From CAIMZW01 sp037142435 (GTDB taxonomy: Bacteria > Actinomycetota > Actinomycetes > Nanopelagicales > Nanopelagicaceae): 34,731 nucleotides of DNA. Below, in pieces: positions 22,355 to 29,142 of the stretch. The notes beneath the pieces are model-generated. The model was not told where the DNA came from and did no database searches. It saw nothing but the letters and a program-made list of their open reading frames with translations. The translations under genes were made by a program, and so were the position numbers. Where the stretch lies: assembly GCA_037142435.1 (NCBI GenBank), contig JBAXAO010000010.1, positions 1 through 34,731 of the forward strand. Reading direction: 5' to 3'. Position 1 is the first letter of the stretch; every line of letters starts with the position of its first letter.

Positions 22355-23340
22355 CCAACGAGGTGCGGCTTAATCTTTCCTTGGATTTCGGCGCGAGCGT
22401 GTTCACCATAAGCAATTTCGAATCGGGTAAGAAATTCCCCTTCGTCGAAGCGATACTCCTGAGTTCCCTTAGTTTCGAGGCAATAAGTGGCCAACATCGA
22501 GCCCAATTGGGCGCACCGTTCGTGACCGAAGCCCCATGAGAGCCCGGCAATAAAACCTGATCTAAAACTGTCGCCAATACCTGTGGGGTCGACTTTTCCG
22601 CGTTCTTGCGGAACCACGACTTCAATATTGGATTTACCATGTTCTTCAACTCGAACTCCATCAGAACCTAGAGTGATAACGCGCACCTTCACTCGATCCA
22701 TAAGTTCTGAGTCACTCCAGCCGGTCTTCTGTAGCGCCAGCGCTAATTCATATTCATTGAGAAAGAGATAGGTGGCACCGTCAACAAGCAATTTAATTTC
22801 TTCCCCACTCATGCGAGCCAACTGCTGTGATGGATCGGCGGCAAAAGGGATCTGCATAGAACGAGCCGTTTCCGAATGGCGAATCATGGCTTCAGGATCA
22901 TCGGGGGAAATTACGAGAAGATCGAACTTTCCAACTTTGTCGATGATAGGGCCAAGTTCAATTTCTCGAGCTTCACTCATGGCACCTGGAAAGAAGGAAG
23001 CGATCTGATTCAGATCATCATCTGTTGTCACCATGAAAGTGGCGGTAAAGAGATTTTGAGAGATGAGAACATGCGAAGTATCTACGCCGTGCCTGCTTAG
23101 CCATGCATCGTAATCTGCCCAGTCTTTACCTACTGCGGCAATCAAGATGGGATTTAGCCCAAGAGCTGCCATCCCAAACGAAATATTGGCGCCACATCCA
23201 CCGCGGCGTATATCAAGACTGTCGACTAGGAAGGAGAGTGAGACTTTAGAGAGCGACTCGGCCACCAAAGAATCAGTGAATTTGCCGGTAAAGGTCATCA
23301 AATGATCATTACCCACGGACCCAGCGACAGCGATTTTCAT
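22351..23340 (-). CDS. PfkB-family carbohydrate/nucleoside kinase (AdoK/CbhK-like)
   Basis: A 329-residue PfkB (ribokinase-like) kinase. Seen: the N-terminal VAGSVGNDHLM, the glycine-rich substrate region RRGGCGANISFGMAALGL (45-62), and the ATP/anion-hole motif DPTGIGDSFRSGF (about 268-280), whose Asp of GD is the catalytic base. The location between ctaC and erpA matches M. tuberculosis Rv2202c, described as the adenosine kinase AdoK, so adenosine is the first candidate substrate, by synteny and from memory. AATAAT lies 6 nt before the ATG; Shine-Dalgarno is absent. Confidence 0.87.
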   Translation of the reverse strand: MKIAVAGSVGNDHLMTFTGKFTDSLVAESLSKVSLSFLVDSLDIRRGGCGANISFGMAALGLNPILIAAVGKDWADYDAWLSRHGVDTSHVLISQNLFTATFMVTTDDDLNQIASFFPGAMSEAREIELGPIIDKVGKFDLLVISPDDPEAMIRHSETARSMQIPFAADPSQQLARMSGEEIKLLVDGATYLFLNEYELALALQKTGWSDSELMDRVKVRVITLGSDGVRVEEHGKSNIEVVVPQERGKVDPTGIGDSFRSGFIAGLSWGFGHERCAQLGSMLATYCLETKGTQEYRFDEGEFLTRFEIAYGEHARAEIQGKIKPHLVG

Positions 23341-23388
23341 AGGAGCATTATTGCCCCTGCTTCTAAATTACCAACAACTTCAAGAAAT

Positions 23389-23751
23389 TTAGTTAAATGA
23401 ATCTCCGCAAGCACATGAACCTTGGGCGTTTGGATTGTCAATAGTGAAACCTTGTTTTTCAATGGTGTCGACAAAGTCAATGGATGCGCCCATCAGATAC
23501 GGGGTACTCATCTTGTCAGTAACAACCTTGACCGCACCAAATTCAGAGATGGTGTCGCCGTCAAGGGCGCGATCGTCAAAATAAAGTTGATAGCGAAGGC
23601 CAGAGCATCCGCCCGGTTGAACAGCTACGCGAAGGCTAAGGTCGTCGCGACCTTCCTGAGCTAGAAGAGCTGCAACCTTGGTTGCTGCTACATCGGTCAG
23701 CGCGATTCCAGCAGTCTGAATTGTGATGTCCGTTGTGGTCTCTGTGCTCAT
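23389..23751 (-). CDS. erpA: A-type iron-sulfur carrier (ErpA/IscA)
   Basis: A 120-residue A-type carrier that delivers [Fe-S] clusters to apo-enzymes. Three ligand cysteines are in place: Cys49 (QPGGCSGLRYQLYF) and Cys113/Cys115 (GSCACGDSF). The first 15 residues are a Thr-rich extension common in actinobacterial homologues. A strong Shine-Dalgarno, GGGGAGAG, lies 3-10 nt upstream, unlike most neighbours, so this mRNA has a leader. It is divergent from nadA, whose product needs a [4Fe-4S] cluster; the 141-nt gap holds repeated GATAC elements that might control both. Confidence 0.94.
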   Translation of the reverse strand: MSTETTTDITIQTAGIALTDVAATKVAALLAQEGRDDLSLRVAVQPGGCSGLRYQLYFDDRALDGDTISEFGAVKVVTDKMSTPYLMGASIDFVDTIEKQGFTIDNPNAQGSCACGDSFN

Positions 23752-23768
23752 GTCTCTCCCCTATTACT

Positions 23769-23794
23769 GATACCCGTATCGCCGATACAGATAC
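23769..23794. promoter_or_regulatory. GATAC/GTATC repeat cluster between erpA and nadA
   Basis: Four half-sites in 26 bp: GATAC (23769-23773), GTATC (23776-23780), GATAC (23784-23788) and GATAC (23790-23794). The first two and the middle two each form an inverted repeat (spacers CC and GCC). It lies 18-43 nt upstream of the erpA start. Looks like a multi-half-site operator; the regulator is unknown. Confidence 0.45.
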
Positions 23795-23803
23795 ATCCTG
23801 GTC

Positions 23804-23832
23804 CAAAGGTTACTGCCTTAGGTAACCCTTTG
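23804..23832. promoter_or_regulatory. Inverted repeat between erpA and nadA
   Basis: GGTTAC (23808-23813) and GTAACC (23822-23827) are perfect inverted arms around 8 nt. Outer CAAA and TTTG can extend the stem across an unpaired base. No T-run follows. Candidate operator, or leader hairpin if nadA is transcribed from farther upstream. Confidence 0.4.
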
Positions 23833-23856
23833 CCCGCCAAATCTATTCCCATTGGG

Positions 23857-23886
23857 TTGGCTTACCGCGATTTTTGGGTAGACAAT
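23857..23886 (+). promoter_or_regulatory. Candidate promoter for nadA
   Basis: TTGGCT (23857-23862), an 18-nt spacer and GACAAT (23881-23886), with ATG 23893 following after 6 nt. The geometry supports ATG 23893 as a leaderless start rather than TTG 23830. Confidence 0.45.
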
Positions 23887-23892
23887 GGCGCC

Positions 23893-25035
23893 ATGTCGCT
23901 CACCGATTTGCTGCTTTTAGGGCAAGGCCAAGACCTAGCCAGCGAAAGAGGGGTCTCGTGCGACGGCGCTCTGCCGGCTGCTAGCGACCCAGGATTGATC
24001 CAAAGAGCTCAGGACGCTCGTGCCGCTCTGGGATCCCGAGCCATGATTTTGGGCCACCACTATCAACGCGAAGAGGTCATTCAATTTGCAGATATCACCG
24101 GCGACTCCTTCAAGCTGGCCCAAGCTGCCGCCGAAAATTCTTCAGCCGAGTACGTATTGTTCTGCGGCGTTCATTTCATGGCTGAGAGCGCTGACATCTT
24201 GACCACGCCAGAACAGAAAGTCATCCTTCCGGATCTCGCCGCTGGATGTTCGATGGCTGACATGGCAAGCGCTAACCAAGTTGATGATTGCTGGCAAGCA
24301 CTGCAAAATCTAGGCATAGCCCAATCGACGATCCCCATTACATATATGAATTCGACTGCGGCGATTAAAGCCTTCACCGGCCAAAACGGCGGCGCGGTCT
24401 GCACCTCCTCTAATGCCGAAAGAGCAATGGCGTGGGCATTTACCCAAGGCGAAAAGATTCTTTTCTTGCCTGACCAGCACCTAGGTCGAAATACTGCTGT
24501 TCTCAAGTTGGGGCTCAAACTCTCTGACTGCGTCCTCTGGAACCCGTGGAAGCCCCAAGGTGGACTTACTGCAGAGGAGATCAGGTCGGCCAAAGTAATT
24601 CTCTGGCGTGGTCATTGTTCAGTTCACGGTCGTTTCACTCTTTCAAATATCGAACAAATGCGCGCGCGCGTGCCGGGCGTTCAGATCCTCGTGCACCCTG
24701 AGTGTCAACATGAAGTTGTTTCGAACGCGGATGTAGTCGGAAGCACTGAGATGATCATTAAGACAATCGCTGATTCACCCTCTGGATCTACCTGGGCGGT
24801 AGGAACCGAGCTAAATCTGGTCTCTCGACTCGCTGCCCGATTCCCAGATCGACGAGTTCTCTTTTTAGACAAGACGGTCTGCTATTGCTCCACAATGAAT
24901 CGGATCGATCTACCTCATCTGGTTTGGGCCATGGAATCACTCGTGGCTGGACGTTTGGTCAATCGAATCCAAGTTGAGGCCGAAACGGCCAAGTACGCCA
25001 AAGTTGCATTGGAAAGAATGCTGGCTCTACCGTAA
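23893..25035 (+). CDS. nadA: Quinolinate synthase A
   Basis: A 380-residue NadA, the [4Fe-4S] enzyme that condenses iminoaspartate with dihydroxyacetone phosphate to quinolinate for NAD. Characteristic segments: MILGHHYQREEVIQFADITGDS (51-72), YVLFCGVHFMAESADIL (Cys91), PDLAAGCSMAD, YMNSTAAIKA, FLPDQHLGRN, VHPECQHEV (Cys271) and the late cysteines in TVCYCSTMNRIDLPHL (Cys330/Cys332). Cluster ligands are probably Cys91, Cys271 and one of the last two. ATG 23893 is preferred: it fits the promoter geometry and avoids a 21-residue non-conserved extension. nadB and nadC are not in the window. The end carries the -10 box of the next gene. Confidence 0.95.
   Translation: MSLTDLLLLGQGQDLASERGVSCDGALPAASDPGLIQRAQDARAALGSRAMILGHHYQREEVIQFADITGDSFKLAQAAAENSSAEYVLFCGVHFMAESADILTTPEQKVILPDLAAGCSMADMASANQVDDCWQALQNLGIAQSTIPITYMNSTAAIKAFTGQNGGAVCTSSNAERAMAWAFTQGEKILFLPDQHLGRNTAVLKLGLKLSDCVLWNPWKPQGGLTAEEIRSAKVILWRGHCSVHGRFTLSNIEQMRARVPGVQILVHPECQHEVVSNADVVGSTEMIIKTIADSPSGSTWAVGTELNLVSRLAARFPDRRVLFLDKTVCYCSTMNRIDLPHLVWAMESLVAGRLVNRIQVEAETAKYAKVALERMLALP
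25028..25033 (+). promoter_or_regulatory. -10 box of a leaderless promoter for the DUF3043 gene
   Basis: TACCGT, overlapping the nadA stop codon, lies exactly 6 nt before ATG 25040. Confidence 0.42.
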
Positions 25036-25039
25036 CGGC

Positions 25040-25606
25040 ATGAGCGATAGCGCAAACACCAATTCTCCCTCCGATTCAACTGCCAACGACAAATCAGGCA
25101 AAGGTCGCGCCACCCCTACTCGCAAAGAGGCGGAGGCTAAGCGAAAGGTAAATTCACTCGCGCCTGCCAAGAATAAGGCCGAGCGTTTTCGCGATCGCGA
25201 ACAGGCAACTGTGCGCAGACGTGCTGCGCGCGAGGCATATATGCGTGGCGATGAATCCGCACTTCCTGCTCGTGACAAAGGTCCGGTGCGCAAATTCGTT
25301 CGAGACTACGTGGACTCACACCGATCCATTGGCGAATACTTTCTGCCCGTGATCATCATCGTTTTAGTATTGACTGTCATTCCTAACCGCTATGTGCAGT
25401 TGATGGCGATTCTCTTTATGTATTCAGCCATGCTCTACTCATTACTCTCGGGCTTTCTTTTTACCTTCAAAATTCGCAAACTAGTGCAGAAGCAATTTCC
25501 AGGCGCGCCAACAAAGGGGCTAGGGATGTACGGCTGGTTGCGATCGACGCAAATGCGTCGCATGCGCGCTCCCGCACCTCAAGTCAAGCGCGGGGAAAAG
25601 AACTAA
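25040..25606 (+). CDS. DUF3043 family membrane protein
   Basis: A 188-residue protein with a long, highly charged, low-complexity N-terminal region (1-95; Ser/Asn-rich at first, then Lys/Arg/Ala-rich with KEAEAKRK and RRRAAREAYMRGDESALPARDKGPVRKFVRDYVDSHRS-type pattern), two membrane helices (about 101-117 and 121-142), and a basic tail. The stretch ALPARDKGPVRKFVRDYVD is typical of the actinobacterial DUF3043 family. Function unknown; the arginine-rich domain could bind nucleic acid or acidic lipids at the membrane, which is inference. In M. tuberculosis a comparable protein (Rv2206, from memory) is in the same gene neighbourhood. It converges on the aldo/keto reductase with a 10-nt gap. Confidence 0.85.
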   Translation: MSDSANTNSPSDSTANDKSGKGRATPTRKEAEAKRKVNSLAPAKNKAERFRDREQATVRRRAAREAYMRGDESALPARDKGPVRKFVRDYVDSHRSIGEYFLPVIIIVLVLTVIPNRYVQLMAILFMYSAMLYSLLSGFLFTFKIRKLVQKQFPGAPTKGLGMYGWLRSTQMRRMRAPAPQVKRGEKN

Positions 25607-25616
25607 TTCGGCAACT

Positions 25617-26618
25617 TTAGGCTCTTGGATTAGGGCTTTGAGTCTTATCTGAATTTCGTTCTGGAATATCGCCCAAGAGAACATCAATTCTGTACATAAC
25701 GTCGGCATCCAATTTGATTCCAGAAGCTTTGACGTTCTCTTTCACTTGAGCCGGTTTAGTCGCGCCCATGATGACAGAAGAGACATTCTGATTCTGAAGG
25801 GCCCAAGCCAAAGCTAATTGTGAAAGCGATAGTCCCATCTCTTCCGCAATCGGGCGCAACTGCTGAACCGCAGTGAGAACTTCCTCGCGCATCCAACCAG
25901 AAATCATTCCTGCGCCACTCTTCTTATCTGTAGCACGAGAGCCAGCAGGAGCCTTCTTTCCAGGGAGGTACTTACCAGTTAATACTCCCTGGGCTATGGG
26001 AGACCAAACGATTTGTCCGATTCCTTCTTGGATGCAAAGCGGAACAACTTTGTTTTCGATTACTCGCCACAACATTGAATATTGTGGTTGGCTAGAAACG
26101 AATGGCGTGTACCCGCGTTGCTTTTGAATTGAAACGGCATGAGAAATTTGTTCAGCGCTCCATTCGGAAAAGCCGATGTAGTGAACTTTTCCTTGACGAA
26201 TCAAGTCATCGAAGGCCGAGAGTGATTCTTCCAAAGGTGTTTCAAAATCAAAACGATGGAATTGGTAGAGATCGATGTGATCGGTGTTTAATCGTTTTAA
26301 CGAGGCATGCACCGATTCCATGATGTGCTTTCGTGAAAGACCGCGATCATTTTTTCCAGGCCCCGTTGGCCAATAGACCTTCGTGAAGAGTTCGTAGCTC
26401 TCGCGCTTTACGCCTTTTAAGGCTTTACCCAGCACAACCTCAGCCCGAGTGCCGGCATAAACGTCGGCAGTATCAAATGTAGTGATTCCAACATCCAGAG
26501 CCGCTTTTACGCATTTGATGGCGGCTTCTTCCTCTACTTGTGACCCATGTGTGATCCAGTTTCCATAGGCGATTTCCGAGACATACATTCCACTGCTACC
26601 TAAGCGACGATATTCCAT
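25617..26618 (-). CDS. Aldo/keto reductase (Kv-beta/YghZ-like)
   Basis: A 333-residue NADPH-dependent aldo/keto reductase with a TIM barrel. Catalytic tetrad candidates: Asp in FDTADVYAG (with Tyr four residues on), Lys in FTKVYW and His in YQFHRFDFETPLEESL. The start MEYRRLGSSGMYVSEIAYG and the phrase AFDDLIRQGKVHYIGFSEW are standard for the potassium-channel-beta-like group. The C-terminal VIMGATKPAQVKENVKASGIKL forms the cofactor 2'-phosphate binding region. Broad carbonyl substrates; likely detoxification. It is divergent from a small membrane protein gene, with only 23 nt between start codons. Confidence 0.92.
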   Translation of the reverse strand: MEYRRLGSSGMYVSEIAYGNWITHGSQVEEEAAIKCVKAALDVGITTFDTADVYAGTRAEVVLGKALKGVKRESYELFTKVYWPTGPGKNDRGLSRKHIMESVHASLKRLNTDHIDLYQFHRFDFETPLEESLSAFDDLIRQGKVHYIGFSEWSAEQISHAVSIQKQRGYTPFVSSQPQYSMLWRVIENKVVPLCIQEGIGQIVWSPIAQGVLTGKYLPGKKAPAGSRATDKKSGAGMISGWMREEVLTAVQQLRPIAEEMGLSLSQLALAWALQNQNVSSVIMGATKPAQVKENVKASGIKLDADVMYRIDVLLGDIPERNSDKTQSPNPRA

Positions 26619-26625
26619 GGTCGAG

Positions 26626-26631
26626 AGCGTA
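26626..26631 (-). promoter_or_regulatory. -10 box of the aldo/keto reductase promoter
   Basis: TACGCT on the minus strand lies 7 nt before ATG 26618. It overlaps the plus-strand -10 box of the next gene by 2 bp (26630-26631). Confidence 0.5.
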
Positions 26632-26635
26632 CTCT
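26630..26635 (+). promoter_or_regulatory. -10 box of the small anchored protein promoter
   Basis: TACTCT on the plus strand lies 6 nt before ATG 26642 and shares positions 26630-26631 with the opposing -10 box. Confidence 0.5.
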
Positions 26636-26641
26636 GAGGTC

Positions 26642-26914
26642 ATGAAAAAGGTTTCCGCTCTCCTTGGCTTGCTCCTTCTCGGTTTAACAGTTCCGCTCTC
26701 TCCCGCCAGGGCCGATGAAAATCCTTCGACGGAACCAACCCCCGCCCTGTACGCCAGCGATCCAACCCCCGCCAGCAATGAGAAACTAGAACCAGAGCAT
26801 CGCATTCGCGATGATGAGCACGGTTTCGAAGCGGTCCAGCTATCGATCGTGGCCGGTGCCATCATCATCGCTATCGGCATCGCCGTTGGAATCGGACGTA
26901 GACGCCGCGACTAG
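26642..26914 (+). CDS. Small secreted, membrane-anchored protein of unknown function
   Basis: A 90-residue protein that I do not recognise. It has a clear signal peptide (MKKVSALLGLLLLGLTVPLSPARA, probable cleavage after ARA), a short acidic, Pro/Thr-rich extracellular part with two TP-rich patches (PSTEPTPA and SDPTPASNE), a stretch of alternating charge (EPEHRIRDDEHG), one membrane helix (about 67-84, VQLSIVAGAIIIAIGIAV) and a terminal GRRRRD stop-transfer cluster. So it is a type I single-span protein with its N-terminal part outside. It is transcribed from a leaderless promoter interlocked with that of the divergent aldo/keto reductase. It ends about 56 nt before the B12 riboswitch region. 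Confidence 0.75.
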   Translation: MKKVSALLGLLLLGLTVPLSPARADENPSTEPTPALYASDPTPASNEKLEPEHRIRDDEHGFEAVQLSIVAGAIIIAIGIAVGIGRRRRD

Positions 26915-26969
26915 AACGCTGCAAATCGGACTTTCGATGCAATTGTGTAATTCTCGTGCTAATTTTCAC

Positions 26970-27168
26970 TCGCTGCCGACGGTTTCCCTGAAGTAGTAGC
27001 AATGTGTTTAGCGAAGTTCGGTGAAATTCCGACGCTGTTCCCGCAACTGTAGAAGACGTTCTTGAATGTCTAAGCCAGGTCGCCTAGCCCAAAGCTGATG
27101 TATCCGACCTCGGAGGAAGGTCGGGCCTCGCGAACTTAAGGAACTCTTAAGCAAGTAAGCCCTTCTTC
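26970..27168 (+). promoter_or_regulatory. Cobalamin riboswitch (aptamer and switching region)
   Basis: The conserved core GGTGAAATTCC (27020-27030), CCCGCAACTGT (27040-27050) and the B12 box AGCCAGGTCGCC (27073-27084) identify a cobalamin aptamer; its 5' part, with GGTTTCCC, starts near 26980, and the exact 5' edge is approximate. Downstream, CCGACCT (27104-27110) pairs with AGGTCGG (27118-27124), a candidate P13 hairpin. GGAGGAAG (27112-27119), spanning its loop and 3' arm, is perfectly complementary to CTTCCTCC (27165-27172), which overlaps the terminator's 5' arm, so it can act as an antiterminator. A further CTTAAG/CTTAAG hairpin lies at 27135-27151. The region fills the gap between the small protein gene and btuF. 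Confidence 0.93.
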
Positions 27169-27196
27169 CTCCCTCAAAGTTTGAGGGAGTTTTTTT
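27169..27196 (+). terminator. Riboswitch intrinsic terminator with embedded Shine-Dalgarno
   Basis: CTCCCTCAA (27169-27177) pairs with TTGAGGGAG (27181-27189), followed by seven Ts (27190-27196), a complete rho-independent terminator. The 3' arm GAGGGAG is also the only Shine-Dalgarno for the btuF ATG at 27197, 7 nt further on, so forming the hairpin would block translation as well as stop transcription. Confidence 0.92.
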
Positions 27197-28105
27197 ATGT
27201 CACGAATGAAATATGCCTTACCCGTTTTGGTCTCGCTGGCACTCATCACACCACTTTCGCCTTCAACCGCGGCCTCCAAGATCCCAACTGTTGTTGTGCA
27301 ATCAGGTGGCTTTCCAACGAAAATAATTGGAGTACCCAAGCGCATCATTTCGCTTTCTCCTACTGCCACCGAGACTCTCTTTGCTATTGGAGCTGGTTCG
27401 CAAGTAATCGCAGTAGATGATTTATCTAATTACCCGGCAAACGCACCCATCACAAAGTTGAGCGCATTCACGCCCAATGTTGAAGCACTTGCTGCAAAGA
27501 GGCCGGATCTGATCATTCTCTCTGTTGATTCGACCAACTCGATGGCTGTGCGAAAGTCATTGAATTTACTCAACATTCCGGTCCTCATGGAAAAAGCACC
27601 TAGCCAACTTTCAGATGCCTATAGCGAGATATTGGCAATGGGACTGGCAACGAGCCATGTTGCCAAAGCCAAGGCCTTGGTTGCCACGATGAAAACTTCG
27701 ATCAACAAAATCGTCAGTGCATCCAAGCGGAAAAATTCGCTGACTTTTTTTCATGAGTTGGATTCAACTCTTTACTCCGCTACATCCAAGACATTTATTG
27801 GTCATGTTTACGCAGATTTCAACCTGATAAACATTGCGGATAAAGCGGCTGGCGCAGATGCATCTGGATATCCACAACTCTCCCAGGAGTACCTCATCAC
27901 CGCCAATCCCCAAATTATATTTCTGGGCGATGCCCAATACGGAGAGAACGCCAAGACCCTGGCAGGAAGGCCCGGCTGGAGCGCCATCGATGCCGTCAAG
28001 TATGGTCATGTCGTCGAACTCCCGTCAGATATTCCCTCACGATGGGGTCCACGACTAGTGCAGTTCTATCAGTTCATTGCTGACTCCATCGCAAAGATCA
28101 ACTAA
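27197..28105 (+). CDS. btuF: Cobalamin ABC transporter substrate-binding protein
   Basis: A 302-residue periplasmic-binding-protein class III (BtuF/FhuD-like), two lobes joined by a rigid helix. Seen: PKRIISLSPTATETLFAIGAGSQVIAVDD-type opening (about 47-75), KRPDLIILS, TFIGHVYADFNLINIADKAAG and the C-terminal GWSAIDAVKYGHVVELPSD...RWGPRLVQF. The N-terminal signal peptide (residues 4-26) has no lipobox Cys, and no cysteine occurs nearby, so it is either released or kept by an uncleaved signal anchor, unusual for a Gram-positive binding protein. Corrinoid specificity is inferred from the B12 riboswitch directly upstream. The ATG follows the terminator T-run; ATG 27206 is an alternative. Confidence 0.93.
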   Translation: MSRMKYALPVLVSLALITPLSPSTAASKIPTVVVQSGGFPTKIIGVPKRIISLSPTATETLFAIGAGSQVIAVDDLSNYPANAPITKLSAFTPNVEALAAKRPDLIILSVDSTNSMAVRKSLNLLNIPVLMEKAPSQLSDAYSEILAMGLATSHVAKAKALVATMKTSINKIVSASKRKNSLTFFHELDSTLYSATSKTFIGHVYADFNLINIADKAAGADASGYPQLSQEYLITANPQIIFLGDAQYGENAKTLAGRPGWSAIDAVKYGHVVELPSDIPSRWGPRLVQFYQFIADSIAKIN

Positions 28106-28110
28106 GACTC

Positions 28111-29142
28111 ATGAACACGAGCAATCACGGCGCACCGATCGGCATTGGTCGGATTTGGAATTGGCGAATTACCGCCATCAGCGCCGTGATTCTCCTTGTT
28201 GTTGCACTTGTTGGAGTTAGCTTTGGTCCTATTTCGTTAAATTTTGCCAAAATTCTGAGAACCCTGGTCGGAGCACCTCATGGGTTAACTGGACAGGAGC
28301 GAGTGCTGCTTTTAGACCTGCGCATCCCTCGAGTGTTGTTGGCCGCCCTCGTGGGTGCCGCATTGGCTAGCAGTGGAGCCGTTTATCAAACTGTATTTCG
28401 CAATCCGTTGGCCGATCCTTATCTTTTGGGAGCGGCGGCCGGTGCCGGCCTTGGAGCAACACTTGCAATAACAAGTTCCGGTGGCAATGTTTATGGCCTT
28501 TTGCCGATTTTTTCTTTTATTGGTGGAGTGTTAGCAGTATTAACAACTTTCTTTATCTCAGGCAAATTCTTTGCTGAGCCAAATTCTCTCCTACTTTCTG
28601 GAATAGCCGTTGGCTCTTTTGCCACTGCTATTCAAACGTACCTGCAACAAAGACATAGCAGCGCGCTGCGACCCGTCTACTCCTGGATTTTGGGCGAACT
28701 AACAGTCGCGAACTGGCAGGTAGTGCGATGGTCGAGCTTGTACATTCTTTCTGCAATCGCAATATTGATCACCGTTTCCAAACAACTTGATGGATTGATG
28801 TTGAGTGATGAAGAGTCATTTTCGCTCGGCATAAATCCAAATCGACTTCGAATCATTGCCGTCGCCGCCGCAACTCTCGCGACAGCCACGGCAGTCTCTG
28901 CCAGCGGACTTATCGGTTTTGTTGGCATAGTCGTACCGCATCTTGTCCGAGGAATAACCCACCGCGTGACCAATCGCTCTCTTGGTGCGATTGCCATGAT
29001 GGGTGCTGCCTTTCTTGTCATCGCAGATTTGGGAGCAAGGACACTGCTCTCTCCGGCAGAGCTCCCTATTGGAGTAATTACCGCCTTCGTCGGCGCCCCG
29101 TTCTTCTTAGTTGTATTGCGCAGAAAGAGAGTCTCACCATGA
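28111..29142 (+). CDS. btuC: Cobalamin ABC transporter permease (FecCD type)
   Basis: A 343-residue FecCD/BtuC permease with about ten membrane helices. Family signatures: LRIPRVLLAALVGAALASSGAVYQTVFRNPLADPYLLG-type region (about 70-107), GSFATAIQTYLQQRHSSALRPVYSWILGEL (about 166-195), the coupling-helix region DEESFSLGINPNRLRI and the near-C-terminal GFVGIVVPHLVRGITH and PAELPIGVITAFVGAPFF. It forms a homodimeric channel for the corrinoid delivered by BtuF. It starts 5 nt after btuF and overlaps btuD by 4 nt, so all three are under the riboswitch. Confidence 0.95.
   Translation: MNTSNHGAPIGIGRIWNWRITAISAVILLVVALVGVSFGPISLNFAKILRTLVGAPHGLTGQERVLLLDLRIPRVLLAALVGAALASSGAVYQTVFRNPLADPYLLGAAAGAGLGATLAITSSGGNVYGLLPIFSFIGGVLAVLTTFFISGKFFAEPNSLLLSGIAVGSFATAIQTYLQQRHSSALRPVYSWILGELTVANWQVVRWSSLYILSAIAILITVSKQLDGLMLSDEESFSLGINPNRLRIIAVAAATLATATAVSASGLIGFVGIVVPHLVRGITHRVTNRSLGAIAMMGAAFLVIADLGARTLLSPAELPIGVITAFVGAPFFLVVLRRKRVSP

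Noticed and set aside
24171..24593. 140-codon minus-strand frame inside nadA
   Set aside because: Shadow of a well-conserved gene, with no motif of its own.
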